Counted from the first letter of the stretch, positions 1 to 8,267 are shown. The stretch: DNA of 64,000 nucleotides from Chitinophagaceae bacterium IBVUCB1 (GCA_002127285.1 NFUW01000002.1:443744-507743); one strand, 5' to 3'. Notes: generated by a model from the sequence alone, not told the origin. Program-made: numbers and translations.

Positions 1-420
1 AATTTTGCTATGGCTCATAGGCATGTTTTGCTCTACCGTCAGCGATGCGTTTAGTAATAATACACCTTGCTTTGCCCATTTTTCAAGGTTGCCATGCGGT
101 GGTATGTCTATACCCAAGTCTTCTTTCTGCTCTTTGAAAATATTGACCAGAGATGGTGGTGCAGCAATACCGTGTGGTACCGAAAAGCTAAGCCCGTGTG
201 CCTGATTGGGGTTGTGGTAAGGGTCTTGCCCCAGTATCACCACTTTTACGTTGTTAAAGGGTGTTGTGTCAAATGCATTGAAGATATACTTGCCTTGCGG
301 ATAAATGATTTTGCCTGCGGCTTTTTCATTTTTCAGAAAACTGACGATTTCGGCAAAATAGGGCTTAATAAACTCTGTATGTAATACAGACTTCCAGCTA
401 TCATCTATTTGCACCTGCAT
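1..420 (-). CDS. ung: Uracil-DNA glycosylase, family 1 (C-terminus cut by window edge)
   Basis: Removes uracil from DNA to start base-excision repair. The first 140 residues are visible, starting from the ATG at 420. They contain the family-1 water-activating motif GQDPYHNPNQAHGLSFSVP (about residues 64-82, catalytic Asp in GQDPYH) and the uracil-binding stretch LLLNAS further on. The leucine-loop motif (HPSPLS) would lie beyond the left edge and cannot be checked. The start lies 3 bases after the stop of the upstream secreted-protein gene, so the two are probably cotranscribed. Family identity is very secure. Confidence 0.96.
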   Translation of the reverse strand, partial: MQVQIDDSWKSVLHTEFIKPYFAEIVSFLKNEKAAGKIIYPQGKYIFNAFDTTPFNNVKVVILGQDPYHNPNQAHGLSFSVPHGIAAPPSLVNIFKEQKEDLGIDIPPHGNLEKWAKQGVLLLNASLTVEQNMPMSHSKI

Positions 421-423
421 GCT

Positions 424-996
424 CTACTTACCTTTTTGGGGAACGTAACGAGGGTTGCTACTTTGCGTTTTGGCAGGAGTTTTAGTATTGTTGTTTATTG
501 GAGCAGTAGGTTTGGCGGCAGGTCTGTTGCCCGCAGCAGGCTGCATGATGGAGAAACTGCCACAAAGATTTTTAGTGCCTTTCACCTGCGATAGTATTAC
601 CAGATACAAGTCTGTTTTTTCGGGTACAAAAGAGTAGATAACGAAATTGGTCATGGCTGGATTTTTCAGGATACGCTCGTCAATTTTTTTGTCCTCGCCG
701 TCGTACACTTCAAAATTCAACCTGTTGGCTTCTTTGCTGCCTATGAATACCATTTGATAGAGTATGCCTTTTTTCAGGTGAACGGCAATGGGTGTTGGCT
801 GGCGCGATTCCATATTTATCATCGCGTCTTTAAAAATCTCTAAGCCCTGTGCTTTAAAATCCTGTTTTATCTGCTCTGATTGCAGCCTGATGTTTTTATC
901 GTTGCAACCTAATGATGGTAATATCTGTGCATGTGATAGAGTGCTGCAAAGCGTGAAACAACTAAGTATTATGGCGGCAAATATATGTTTGCGCAT
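424..996 (-). CDS. Secreted protein of unknown function
   Basis: 190 residues with a clear signal peptide (lysine near the N-terminus, hydrophobic core, cleavage near SHA-Q at about residue 24). The mature part has two cysteines (in LGCND and KNLCGS) that could form a disulfide. Its middle segment describes a beta-rich fold (LYQMVFIGSKEA, LNFEVYDGEDKK, DLYLVILSQVKG), which resembles small periplasmic domains that respond to ligand or pressure, but I cannot name a family. The last 40 residues are low-complexity (Pro, Ala, Asn, Thr). It is followed directly by ung, which is probably cotranscribed without a functional link. Confidence 0.75.
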   Translation of the reverse strand: MRKHIFAAIILSCFTLCSTLSHAQILPSLGCNDKNIRLQSEQIKQDFKAQGLEIFKDAMINMESRQPTPIAVHLKKGILYQMVFIGSKEANRLNFEVYDGEDKKIDERILKNPAMTNFVIYSFVPEKTDLYLVILSQVKGTKNLCGSFSIMQPAAGNRPAAKPTAPINNNTKTPAKTQSSNPRYVPQKGK

Positions 997-1072
997 ACAG
1001 TATCTTTAATTATTAGCTAAGATAATGGAAAACTATCAGCTTTTTTAATGCTGAAACGTTATTGTATCGTTA

Positions 1073-1402
1073 TTACACTCCTTTGGTCTTCGAGAATATA
1101 TTGATAACCAATACCCCCGCAGCTATTAAAGCCATACCAATGATAGCAGGCAAATCGGGCACTTGCTTGTAAAAATAGATACCCGCGATAGTTACCAGTA
1201 CTATACCCACGCCCGACCATATGGCATAACTAATGCCAACAGGCATCACCTTTACCGTGATGCTAAGAAAATAGAAAGCCAATGCATAGCCTACTACTAC
1301 CAATATACTGGGCCATAATTTGGTAAACCCCTCAGATGCTTTGAGGCTGCTGGTAGCTACAACTTCTGATACGATGGCTATGAACAGATACACATACTTC
1401 AT
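1073..1402 (-). CDS. Small multidrug resistance (SMR) family transporter, EmrE/SugE-like
   Basis: 109-residue, four-helix membrane protein of the length typical for SMR exporters, which work as dimers and exchange protons for cationic substrates. The essential membrane-embedded glutamate is present as Glu13 in IVSEVVATS. The family motifs KASEGFTKLWPS, YAIWSGVGIVL and DLPAIIGMALI align with E. coli EmrE over almost the whole length. The match is closer to EmrE-type quaternary-cation exporters than to guanidinium exporters (Gdx), but substrate cannot be assigned from sequence. No guanidine riboswitch is visible upstream. A TAACTTTA -7-like box ends only 4 bases before the ATG. Confidence 0.93.
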   Translation of the reverse strand: MKYVYLFIAIVSEVVATSSLKASEGFTKLWPSILVVVGYALAFYFLSITVKVMPVGISYAIWSGVGIVLVTIAGIYFYKQVPDLPAIIGMALIAAGVLVINIFSKTKGV

Positions 1403-1406
1403 GCAG

Positions 1407-1414
1407 TAAAGTTA
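1407..1414 (-). promoter_or_regulatory. Candidate -7 box (TAACTTTA) of the SMR gene
   Basis: Minus-strand TAACTTTA differs from the Bacteroidota -7 consensus TAnnTTTG only in the last base. It ends 4 bases before the ATG at 1402, which would give a leaderless or nearly leaderless mRNA. No convincing -33 TTG was found. Confidence 0.3.
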
Positions 1415-1433
1415 GCAATAAAGCTGCCTGTAG

Positions 1434-2312
1434 TTATAATATTTCGGCGACGTGCTTTTCTATATTACTGGCTATTTTTTCCATCGGCAGGTCGTTACTG
1501 TCTTTGCCAAAAGGGTCTTCAATTTCTTCGGCTATCAGTTCAAGACTACCTAATACATAAAATACCACGGATACTACCAATACGGACAAATAACCCAACG
1601 AGAATGAATAAGCAATAGGCAGCGTCATGATATATATAAAGATAAACTTCTTGATAAACGCACTATAAGAGTATGGGATAGGTGTATTCTTTATACGCTC
1701 GCAGGCACCGCTAATATCTGTAAACGACGATAGCTCATTATTGATAAAATACAATTGCTCTCCTGTTATTTTCTTTTCATTGTACAGTTGCATAGCCCTT
1801 GTCATGATGGCTTTCGCTACCTGATTGGGTGTATGTTTATCCGTATCAATGTTTTTTAATTCCGGATGTTCTTCTTCGTCCAGTGTGTAGCGTGTAGCTT
1901 CTGCCTGCAAGTGGTCTTTCAGTACAAAAGCAAACATCGGTATGGCTTTGCGAAAGAAATCGCGGTTGTTCTCATCCGAATCATCGAGCAGGGTGTGGAG
2001 TTTTATAGCCAGATTGCGACTGTTATTTACCAATGCACCCCATAGCTTGCGTCCTTCCCACCATCTATCATAAGCGGTATTGGTACGAAATACAAGCAAT
2101 AACGATAATACGAATCCCAAGATGGTATGCATTATCGAAAAGTTTTTCAGAGGGCTATTGTCGTGCGTTTTAAAATATGTAACCTCTGCAAACACAACTA
2201 TGGCAGCATAAAAAGCAATAATAATAATCAATATCAATAGCTTTCTTAGCGTGTCTGACTTATGAAACTGAAACAATATGCCAAACCATTCTTTGGGGTT
2301 GTATATCCGCAT
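1434..2312 (-). CDS. Bestrophin-like (UPF0187/YneE family) membrane channel
   Basis: 292-residue membrane protein of the bacterial bestrophin family, pentameric ion channels of the inner membrane. It carries the family signature RTNTAYDRWWEGRKLWG (about residues 76-92) followed by NNSRNLA. Hydrophobic helices lie at about residues 23-45 and 58-75, with a further pair at about 220-262. The C-terminal end shows the typical IAEEIEDPFGKDSNDLP acidic segment. The gene starts 10 bases after the FAH-family gene ends, so the two are likely in one leftward operon. Studied bacterial relatives are cation- or anion-conducting; selectivity cannot be inferred here. Confidence 0.9.
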   Translation of the reverse strand: MRIYNPKEWFGILFQFHKSDTLRKLLILIIIIAFYAAIVVFAEVTYFKTHDNSPLKNFSIMHTILGFVLSLLLVFRTNTAYDRWWEGRKLWGALVNNSRNLAIKLHTLLDDSDENNRDFFRKAIPMFAFVLKDHLQAEATRYTLDEEEHPELKNIDTDKHTPNQVAKAIMTRAMQLYNEKKITGEQLYFINNELSSFTDISGACERIKNTPIPYSYSAFIKKFIFIYIMTLPIAYSFSLGYLSVLVVSVVFYVLGSLELIAEEIEDPFGKDSNDLPMEKIASNIEKHVAEIL

Positions 2313-2322
2313 TATGTGTCGT

Positions 2323-2934
2323 TTAGCGTATATCTACGTGTAGTAATTTTTGCCCTTCAATAAAGCCTTCCAGTTTGTCGTACACATTTACGGGGCCTAC
2401 ACCTGCAGGTGTGCCGGTAAAGACCACATCGCCAATGTTGAGCGTAAAGTATTGCGATACGTATTCCAGTATCTGGTGCACGCTAAAGAGCATTTCATTT
2501 GTATTACCCTTTTGCACGGTACGGTCGTTCAGTTTCAGTTCAAAGTTGATATTGTCAATATTTGTATTGGCATCAATGGGTATAAATTCGCCCAGCGCTG
2601 CCGAGCCGTCAAATGCTTTGGCTATTTCCCAAGGCAGGCCTTTTTCTTTTTGGCGTTGCTGTACGTCCCTTGCCGTAAAATCGAGCCCAACGGTGATGGC
2701 ATTGTAATATTTATGCGCGTATTTTTCCTGTATATACTTGCCGTTTTTGCATATACGCACTACCAACTCGCATTCGTAGTGTATATCGTCCGAAAATTCG
2801 GGGTAGTAGAGTGGCTTTTCTGGAAACAGCAACGCGCTTTTGGGTTTCATAAATATTACGGGTTCGGTAGGTACTTCGCTATTCAATTCTTTGGCATGTT
2901 CGCTGTAATTTCGCCCGATACAGATTATCTTCAT
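2323..2934 (-). CDS. Fumarylacetoacetate hydrolase (FAH) family protein
   Basis: 203 residues, the size of single-domain FAHD1-type enzymes (acylpyruvate hydrolases, oxaloacetate decarboxylases). Visible motifs are the start CIGRNYSEHAKEL, the metal-binding pair in YECELVVRI, GLDFTARDVQ, and the C-terminal GDVVFTGTPAGVGPV loop. Metal ligands (Glu, Glu, Asp) appear intact. It probably cleaves or decarboxylates a small acylpyruvate-type substrate in the cytosol; the exact reaction is unknown. Its ATG faces that of the thioesterase gene with only 11 bases between them, so the promoters must overlap the coding sequences. The bestrophin gene follows. Confidence 0.93.
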   Translation of the reverse strand: MKIICIGRNYSEHAKELNSEVPTEPVIFMKPKSALLFPEKPLYYPEFSDDIHYECELVVRICKNGKYIQEKYAHKYYNAITVGLDFTARDVQQRQKEKGLPWEIAKAFDGSAALGEFIPIDANTNIDNINFELKLNDRTVQKGNTNEMLFSVHQILEYVSQYFTLNIGDVVFTGTPAGVGPVNVYDKLEGFIEGQKLLHVDIR

Positions 2935-2945
2935 TTCGCAATATT

Positions 2946-3380
2946 ATGAGTCGTGTAAAAATAAAGTTTCCATCCGAAAATCCATTGTTTACCACAACGA
3001 TTGCCGTTCGCATCGGCGATATTAATTATGGCAATCATCTGGGCAACGATTCGGTGCTATCCATCATCCACGAAAGCCGTATGCAGATGCTCCGAAGCTG
3101 GGGGGGTAATGAATTGGATATTGCTGGTAACAGCCTGATAATGGCAGATGTAATGATAGCCTACAAATCGGAAGCATTTTATGGCGAAGTATTAGATATT
3201 AAGATATATGCAGATGAGATAACAGACAGGTCGTTCGACCTGCTATACCACATCAGTACCCTGCGCGATGGTGTGGCAAAAGACGTAGCCCATGCCAAAA
3301 CAGGTATGATATGTTTTGACTATACTACACGCAGGATAAGCACGATAACGGATGCTTTCGAATCGCTTTTGGAAAAGTAG
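2946..3380 (+). CDS. Acyl-CoA thioesterase-like protein (4HBT hotdog fold)
   Basis: 144 residues, the length of a single hotdog domain of the 4-hydroxybenzoyl-CoA thioesterase type. The N-terminal active-site region shows RIGDINYGNHLGNDSVL, in which the Asp and the N-H-L-G turn match the catalytic D-x-x-x-x-x-H pattern of this group. It probably hydrolyses a CoA thioester; substrate is unknown. It is divergent from the FAH-family gene, and the tRNA-Met gene follows 42 bases downstream with its own promoter. Confidence 0.87.
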   Translation: MSRVKIKFPSENPLFTTTIAVRIGDINYGNHLGNDSVLSIIHESRMQMLRSWGGNELDIAGNSLIMADVMIAYKSEAFYGEVLDIKIYADEITDRSFDLLYHISTLRDGVAKDVAHAKTGMICFDYTTRRISTITDAFESLLEK

Positions 3381-3400
3381 ATTTTTTTCATTTTTTCTCT

Positions 3401-3408
3401 TACCTTTG
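3401..3408 (+). promoter_or_regulatory. -7 box (TACCTTTG) of the tRNA-Met gene
   Basis: TACCTTTG matches the Bacteroidota -7 consensus TAnnTTTG exactly and lies 14 bases before the mature tRNA 5' end. The region upstream is a T-rich run without a clear -33 TTG. Confidence 0.6.
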
Positions 3409-3422
3409 CCATCCAATTTTTT

Positions 3423-3496
3423 GGCGAGGTAGCTCAGATGGTTAGAGCGCAGGATTCATAACCCTGAGGTCACGGGTTCAACTCCCGTCTTCGCTA
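3423..3496 (+). tRNA. tRNA-Met (anticodon CAT), elongator type
   Basis: 74-nt cloverleaf: acceptor GGCGAGG pairs with CTTCGCT (two G-U pairs), D arm GCTC/GAGC, anticodon loop TTCATAA with CAT, T arm ACGGG/CCCGT with loop TTCAACT, and discriminator A. The first acceptor base pair can form (G-U), unlike the 1-72 mismatch of initiator tRNA, so this is elongator Met; an Ile (lysidine) CAU tRNA cannot be fully excluded. The lowest anticodon-stem pair is an A-C mismatch. CCA is not encoded (ACA follows). Confidence 0.96.
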
Positions 3497-3504
3497 CAGA
3501 CAGA

Positions 3505-3534
3505 CAGCCGCTCATTGAGTGGCTGTTTTATTTT
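3505..3534 (+). terminator. Rho-independent terminator after tRNA-Met
   Basis: A 9-bp stem CAGCCGCTC/GAGTGGCTG with one G-U pair and loop ATT is followed by TTTTATTTT. It lies directly behind the tRNA and overlaps the end of the convergent TraB/GumN gene. The T tract points to the plus strand as the terminated one. Confidence 0.85.
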
Positions 3535-4409
3535 ACAGGCACCACTGTATATCCCGCTTTTCGCAGCAGGTTTATCACACCATTATCTCCGTATAAGTGA
3601 CCAGCACCTACGGCAAAGAAAGTACTGTTTTTATCCATCTTCTCTATCATACGTGGCACCCATTTTTCGTTGCGCACATCCAGAAAGCCACCAAGGTCTT
3701 TATCTGTTGCGCCCGATTCTTTAATCAAATCGCCGAGTGCGGGCAGGTCCTGATTTTTGTAGGCATTGATGAGCTTTTTATAGTAAGCGGTTTTATCACT
3801 GTTTTTACCGTTCAGTATATCGGTTATTTCTTTTATTACACTGTCTGTTGGCAGGTTGTCAAACAGGTCAAGCTGTTCTTCTACACTTTCCAGCCCTGTT
3901 ACTTCTTTTTGTTGTACCTGTGCCAGTTGCACCAGATTGGTTTCGTACGATACCGCTGAACTGCAAATAGGCGATTTGGCAGAAAACATAGTAAGCAGCA
4001 TCACGGGCTTCATAGTTTGAAACATCTCTATACCCATACCAACGCTGTCTTTCATATACTTCTCCAACTTTGTGTAGGTGGTATCGTCAAAATAGCTTTT
4101 CAGTGTTTTGCCATTGCTGTTCATCATACCCATTGCTATTTGCATGGTGATGTTGGGGTCGTCCATATCCAGTTCAAGGCATAACTCTTTAGCAGCTTGA
4201 AGGCATTTTGCCATCGCATCCGTCCATACATAGTCTTGCTCGCATATCAGGTGGATGGTACCAAACAGGTAAGAGGGTTCTTTCATCTCTTTGTTGCTGA
4301 TGCGCCATAGCAGCGATTTATCAGCAGCTTTAGATGTAGCTTTTTCTTGTGCATAACCATGCAGGCATAACAGTAAAAAAGCAGTGATAAGCGATAGGTG
4401 TTTGCGCAT
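3528..4409 (-). CDS. TraB/GumN family protein, secreted
   Basis: 293 residues with an N-terminal signal peptide (cleavage near GYA-Q, residue 20). The TraB/GumN fold is marked by the first motif LLWRIS...SYLFGTIH (FGTIH at residues 49-53) and by the C-terminal motif FFAVGAGHLYGDNGV followed by LLRKAGYTV. Two GxxH-type motifs are thought to form a metal-dependent hydrolase site related to the Tiki/erythromycin-esterase group, but no substrate is established for bacterial members. Three bases after its start codon the upstream ZIP transporter gene ends, so both are likely in one operon and both may concern metals. Confidence 0.9.
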   Translation of the reverse strand: MRKHLSLITAFLLLCLHGYAQEKATSKAADKSLLWRISNKEMKEPSYLFGTIHLICEQDYVWTDAMAKCLQAAKELCLELDMDDPNITMQIAMGMMNSNGKTLKSYFDDTTYTKLEKYMKDSVGMGIEMFQTMKPVMLLTMFSAKSPICSSAVSYETNLVQLAQVQQKEVTGLESVEEQLDLFDNLPTDSVIKEITDILNGKNSDKTAYYKKLINAYKNQDLPALGDLIKESGATDKDLGGFLDVRNEKWVPRMIEKMDKNSTFFAVGAGHLYGDNGVINLLRKAGYTVVPVK

Positions 4410-4412
4410 AGG

Positions 4413-5144
4413 TTATTCAAATAGTAGTGTTATCAATCCGATACCCATACCCGCTATGATGGCTGAAACTTTTTGCCATGTGAGCATGTGGTGCTTGGTG
4501 CCGCTCTCAAAAAAGATAGTGGTGGCTATGTGTATGAATGCACCCGCAACAACGGGTATCAGCGTTATCACAAGTTGAGACATGGCATGGTATGCAGTAC
4601 CCAGTTTGGTGGCAATAATACTGGCAACAGGTGTGATGGCAGAAAACAATAATAACATAGCCCATGAAAAACCTTTGCTGCGCGTATTGGCAACCAGCGA
4701 TGTGATGAGTATGATTTCGGGCAGCTTGTGTGCTGCTACTGCCATGTACAAAGACGGCTCTGTAGCCTGCATACGGTAGTTGAAGCCAAGCGGCAGGCCT
4801 TCCATAAAAGCGTGTAGAGATAGCCCAGCCAGTATGGGTGTAATGGGTACTTGGTGTTCATGCGCGTGGCCGTGTGTGTGTACATGCCCATGCTCCAGCC
4901 CGTGGGTAAAGCGTTGCAGTATCAATTGCAGAAAAAAGCCTGCCAGTAATAGTAATCCAGCTTTACCGCCCAATTCTGTAAATGTTTCTGGTAGCAGGTG
5001 CAGAAAAGTGATGCTTAATAAAAACGAACCTGAAAATGCCAGCAGCAAATGCATCTGCTTATCGTTCAGTGCCTTGAGCCATAGTGGTATGCTGCCCGCT
5101 ACGAGGCTGACAATGAAGAGAAGAAAAATATACGTACCGTGCAT
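4413..5144 (-). CDS. ZIP family divalent metal transporter
   Basis: 243-residue inner-membrane protein with about eight hydrophobic helices. A histidine-rich cytoplasmic loop (residues 81-97, repeated H-x-H) precedes HAFMEGLPLG (residues 111-120, the conserved transmembrane-4 metal motif), and HKLPE (139-143) is the transmembrane-5 motif. These are the metal-binding pair of ZIP proteins, which take up zinc or other divalent metals into the cytosol. The TraB/GumN gene lies 3 bases downstream. I see no Zur-like operator within the 80 bases upstream. Confidence 0.92.
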   Translation of the reverse strand: MHGTYIFLLFIVSLVAGSIPLWLKALNDKQMHLLLAFSGSFLLSITFLHLLPETFTELGGKAGLLLLAGFFLQLILQRFTHGLEHGHVHTHGHAHEHQVPITPILAGLSLHAFMEGLPLGFNYRMQATEPSLYMAVAAHKLPEIILITSLVANTRSKGFSWAMLLLFSAITPVASIIATKLGTAYHAMSQLVITLIPVVAGAFIHIATTIFFESGTKHHMLTWQKVSAIIAGMGIGLITLLFE

Positions 5145-5253
5145 CTGTTGCTGTAAGCTAAATTAACTGTAAAAGTAATGCCATTTATCGAACTGATTAC
5201 TACCAAATCGTTAATAGGATTTTTGACAGATGTTTTTTATATTTAATTTACTG

Positions 5254-5835
5254 ATGGATTATCTGAAAATACCAAAGCAAGGCATAGAAGGCAAACTGAA
5301 CGCAGGCACAATGCTGATTGCAGCTCCGTTTCTGAATGATGTTCATTTTTCGCGCTCGGTGATATGCTTGTGCGAACATGGAGACGATGGTACAGTAGGC
5401 TTTGTCATCAACAGGCAGGCTGATATATCGCTGAATGATTTGATGGAATATAATGCTGCAACCAACCTAAATATATATGCGGGCGGACCAGTGCAAACCG
5501 ACACCCTGCACATGCTGCACCGCCTGCCCGATGTACTTGGTGGTAATAAGATTGCTGATAATATATATTGGGGCGGCTCTTTTGAGGTATTAAAGCTATT
5601 GATAGAAAGCGGCGATGTGGCAGAAAATGACATCCGCTTGTTTCTGGGCTATGCAGGCTGGTCTGTAGGACAACTGGATGCAGAACTGCAAGAGGGTTCA
5701 TGGCTTATTGGCACTTGCAACAGCCGTTTGTTATTTGACACCGGCGACGATAAAATATGGCATGATGCCGTATTATCGTTGGGCGATGAGTATAAGCACC
5801 TGCTGCACATGCCCCTCAATCCGCAAGACAATTAG
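5254..5835 (+). CDS. yqgE: YqgE/AlgH family protein
   Basis: 193 residues from the ATG at 5254 (an in-frame ATG at 5230 would add 8 mostly hydrophobic residues; the family length of about 185 favours the later one). Typical motifs are LNAGTMLIAAPFL, FSRSVICLCEHGDDGTVGFVIN, GGPVQTDTL and FLGYAGWSVGQLDAEL. The fold is known, but the molecular role is not settled; AlgH in Pseudomonas was named for an effect on alginate. It sits alone, upstream of a promoter for the lipoprotein-uvrC unit. Confidence 0.93.
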   Translation: MDYLKIPKQGIEGKLNAGTMLIAAPFLNDVHFSRSVICLCEHGDDGTVGFVINRQADISLNDLMEYNAATNLNIYAGGPVQTDTLHMLHRLPDVLGGNKIADNIYWGGSFEVLKLLIESGDVAENDIRLFLGYAGWSVGQLDAELQEGSWLIGTCNSRLLFDTGDDKIWHDAVLSLGDEYKHLLHMPLNPQDN

Positions 5836-5853
5836 CCTATCTTTGTAATTGTC
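5827..5853 (+). promoter_or_regulatory. Promoter of lipoprotein-uvrC unit inside an inverted repeat
   Basis: A -7 box TATCTTTG (5838-5845) matches TAnnTTTG and lies 22 bases before the ATG at 5868. It sits in the 11-base centre of a perfect 8-bp inverted repeat (GACAATTA at 5827-5834, TAATTGTC at 5846-5853). A protein binding both arms would cover the promoter. The left arm overlaps the yqgE stop codon. Confidence 0.5.
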
Positions 5854-5867
5854 AACAAAGCTGACAG

Positions 5868-6428
5868 ATGAAATCGGGATTGTATATTTTATTGCTATCT
5901 GTTTGCGCATTATCGTGCAAGCAAAAAGAACAGCCTGCACAAAAGGAAGAGGGTAACTATTTTTCCATTATAGACTACGCAAAAGACCAGTGGGAAATGA
6001 ACATAGGGCAGCCCTATGGTATAGATAAAATAACTTTCAACAACGGCCAGCCCGACACATTGCATACCAATGCCGAAAAAGTAGATTGGGCTGCCATCTT
6101 CAAAATATTTGCAGAAACGGACATCAGCCATCCCAAATATTTGGATAAATATAGTTTTTCGGATTTTGCAGATACGGCAAACAATGTGATGAATTTTAAC
6201 TACGATGCCAAAGACCCTAAACTCTTTACCCAAAAGCTATACCTAACAGCCAATCCGCGAAACGGGCGCATCAGTTCGGTATATATCGAAACGTTGAAAA
6301 ACAATAGCTGGGGCAGCCGTACACAACGTCTGTTTTACATACCCATTACCAGCATTGTAATACAGGAGTTTGAAGCAAGGGCTACGGGTGATAAAAAAGA
6401 CATACGGGTAGAATACAGGTTTTTATAA
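5868..6428 (+). CDS. Lipoprotein of unknown function
   Basis: 186 residues with a lipoprotein signal peptide: hydrophobic core followed by the lipobox CALSC, lipidated Cys at about residue 17. The mature part is rich in aromatic and charged residues with no family motif I recognise. The pattern of short beta strands (for example PYGIDKITFNNGQPDTL and QKLYLTANPRNGRISSVYIETL) suggests a small envelope domain. It is 6 bases upstream of uvrC, hence cotranscribed, although a lipoprotein-repair pairing has no obvious meaning. Confidence 0.75.
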   Translation: MKSGLYILLLSVCALSCKQKEQPAQKEEGNYFSIIDYAKDQWEMNIGQPYGIDKITFNNGQPDTLHTNAEKVDWAAIFKIFAETDISHPKYLDKYSFSDFADTANNVMNFNYDAKDPKLFTQKLYLTANPRNGRISSVYIETLKNNSWGSRTQRLFYIPITSIVIQEFEARATGDKKDIRVEYRFL

Positions 6429-6434
6429 ACGAGC

Positions 6435-8267
6435 ATGACGAGAGAAGCCTTTGCAGATATTGTTTCATCCATACCGCATCAGCCGGGCTGTTACAAATAT
6501 TTTGATGCAGATAATAACCTGCTGTATGTAGGCAAAGCCAAAGACCTGCGCAAGCGTGTCAGTTCTTATTTCAACAAGACGGTTGATAATTACAAAACCC
6601 GCAAGCTGGTATCGCTCATACATACTATAGACTTCACGGTTACCAATACAGAGCATGATGCTTTTTTGTTGGAGAATACCCTTATCAAGCATTATCAGCC
6701 ACGTTTTAACATAGACCTGAAAGACGATAAAACCTATCCGTATATCGTCATTAAAAAAGAGCCATTTCCCCGCGTGTTTCTTACCCGCAGGCTGATACGT
6801 GACGGCTCTGAATACCTTGGCCCTTTTACGGGTGTGGGCAGCGTAAAAGAATTGCTGGCACTCATACGGCAAAACATACCACTGCGTACGTGCAGCCTTA
6901 ATCTGTCTGCCGCCAACATTGCAAGGGGCAAATACAAAGTATGCCTTGAATACCATCTGGGCAATTGCAGCGGGCCATGCGCGGGGCTGCAAACAGAAGC
7001 GGACTATGCTGCCAGCCTGATGAATGTGCGGCATATATTGAAAGGTAATACGGGTGAGGTGATAAAGCATCTGAAAAACGAGATGGCACAACAAGCAGCC
7101 GATATGCGTTTTGAAAAAGCAGAAATCATCAGGCAGAAGATAGAGGGCTTGCAGTATTATCAAAGCCGTTCTACAGTTGTCAACGCGCACTTAGGCAATC
7201 TGGATGTAGCCAGCATCATCAGCGATGAGCAGTATGCTTTTGCCAACTATATGATGATAGCCAACGGTGCCATCATTTATTCAAAAACCATCCGTATAGA
7301 AAAAAAGGTGGAAGAAGAAGATGCCGATGTACTGGCGTTGGTGCTGCAAGATATGCGTACTACCTTTCAGAGTACAGCCAAAGAAGTAATTGCACCGTTT
7401 GCTATAACACTTGCTGATGAGGATGTGAAGCTCACTATACCAAAATCTGGCGATAAGAAAAAACTGCTGGACCTTAGTTATAAGAACGCTGAAATAACCA
7501 AACAAGAGATACGCAAAAACGATGCACTTTTATTGGGCAAGGCATCGGAACAGTATGCAGATACCGTACTGGAAGAAATGCAGGACACCTTGCAACTAAG
7601 CGAACTACCCGTTCATATTGAGTGCTTCGACAACTCCAACTTTCAAGGGGCATATCCCGTATCGGCCATGGTGTGTTTTAAAAACGGTGTGCCGTCTAAA
7701 AAAGACTATCGGCATTTTCATATCAAAACCATAGAGGGCATCAACGACTTCGCCACTATGAGTGAGGTGGTGTATCGCCGATACAAACGCCTGCTGGATG
7801 ATAAAACTGCCCTGCCGCAATTAGTTATAATAGATGGTGGTAAAGGACAACTGGCTGCCGCAATGGAGAGTATTGAGAAACTGGGGCTTACTGGTAGCAT
7901 GACGGTTGTAGGGCTTGCCAAGCGAGAGGAATCTATCTTCTTTCCCAATGATAGTGAACCGATACAACTGCCCTATGATAGCCCCGCCCATTTGCTGATA
8001 CGGCGCATACGCGACGAGGTGCATCGCTTCGGTATTACCTTCCATAGGCAGGTGCGTAGCAAGGGCACGTTCAAAAACGAATTGGAAGCCATTGCAGGCA
8101 TTGGCGAAAAAACAGCTACAGAACTGCTAAAAGCTTTTCGCTCAGTAAAAAACATCAAAACACTTACCGAGCGCGAACTGACAAAAGTAATAGGAGCATC
8201 GAAGGCAAGGATAGTGTGGAGCTATTTTCACAACGAAGACGGTGAACTGAAAGAATTGAATACATAA
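6435..8267 (+). CDS. uvrC: Excinuclease ABC subunit C
   Basis: 610 residues, normal UvrC length. It makes both incisions in nucleotide-excision repair after recruitment by UvrB. Domains in order: N-terminal GIY-YIG nuclease (GCY at 18-20 and YVGKAKDLRKRV from 31); a Cys-rich stretch (CSLNL, CLEYHLGNCSGPC); UVR domain for UvrB contact (MRFEKAEIIRQKIEGL); RNase H-like nuclease (IECFDNSNFQGAYPVSAMV and LVIIDGGKGQL); and a C-terminal helix-hairpin-helix pair (IAGIGEKTATELL, KVIGASKARI). All parts appear intact. UvrA is encoded about 23 kb away; UvrB is not in the window. Confidence 0.98.
   Translation: MTREAFADIVSSIPHQPGCYKYFDADNNLLYVGKAKDLRKRVSSYFNKTVDNYKTRKLVSLIHTIDFTVTNTEHDAFLLENTLIKHYQPRFNIDLKDDKTYPYIVIKKEPFPRVFLTRRLIRDGSEYLGPFTGVGSVKELLALIRQNIPLRTCSLNLSAANIARGKYKVCLEYHLGNCSGPCAGLQTEADYAASLMNVRHILKGNTGEVIKHLKNEMAQQAADMRFEKAEIIRQKIEGLQYYQSRSTVVNAHLGNLDVASIISDEQYAFANYMMIANGAIIYSKTIRIEKKVEEEDADVLALVLQDMRTTFQSTAKEVIAPFAITLADEDVKLTIPKSGDKKKLLDLSYKNAEITKQEIRKNDALLLGKASEQYADTVLEEMQDTLQLSELPVHIECFDNSNFQGAYPVSAMVCFKNGVPSKKDYRHFHIKTIEGINDFATMSEVVYRRYKRLLDDKTALPQLVIIDGGKGQLAAAMESIEKLGLTGSMTVVGLAKREESIFFPNDSEPIQLPYDSPAHLLIRRIRDEVHRFGITFHRQVRSKGTFKNELEAIAGIGEKTATELLKAFRSVKNIKTLTERELTKVIGASKARIVWSYFHNEDGELKELNT

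Noticed and set aside
5343-5633. Minus-strand ORFs opposite yqgE
   Set aside because: Shadows of a conserved gene with no start or family support.
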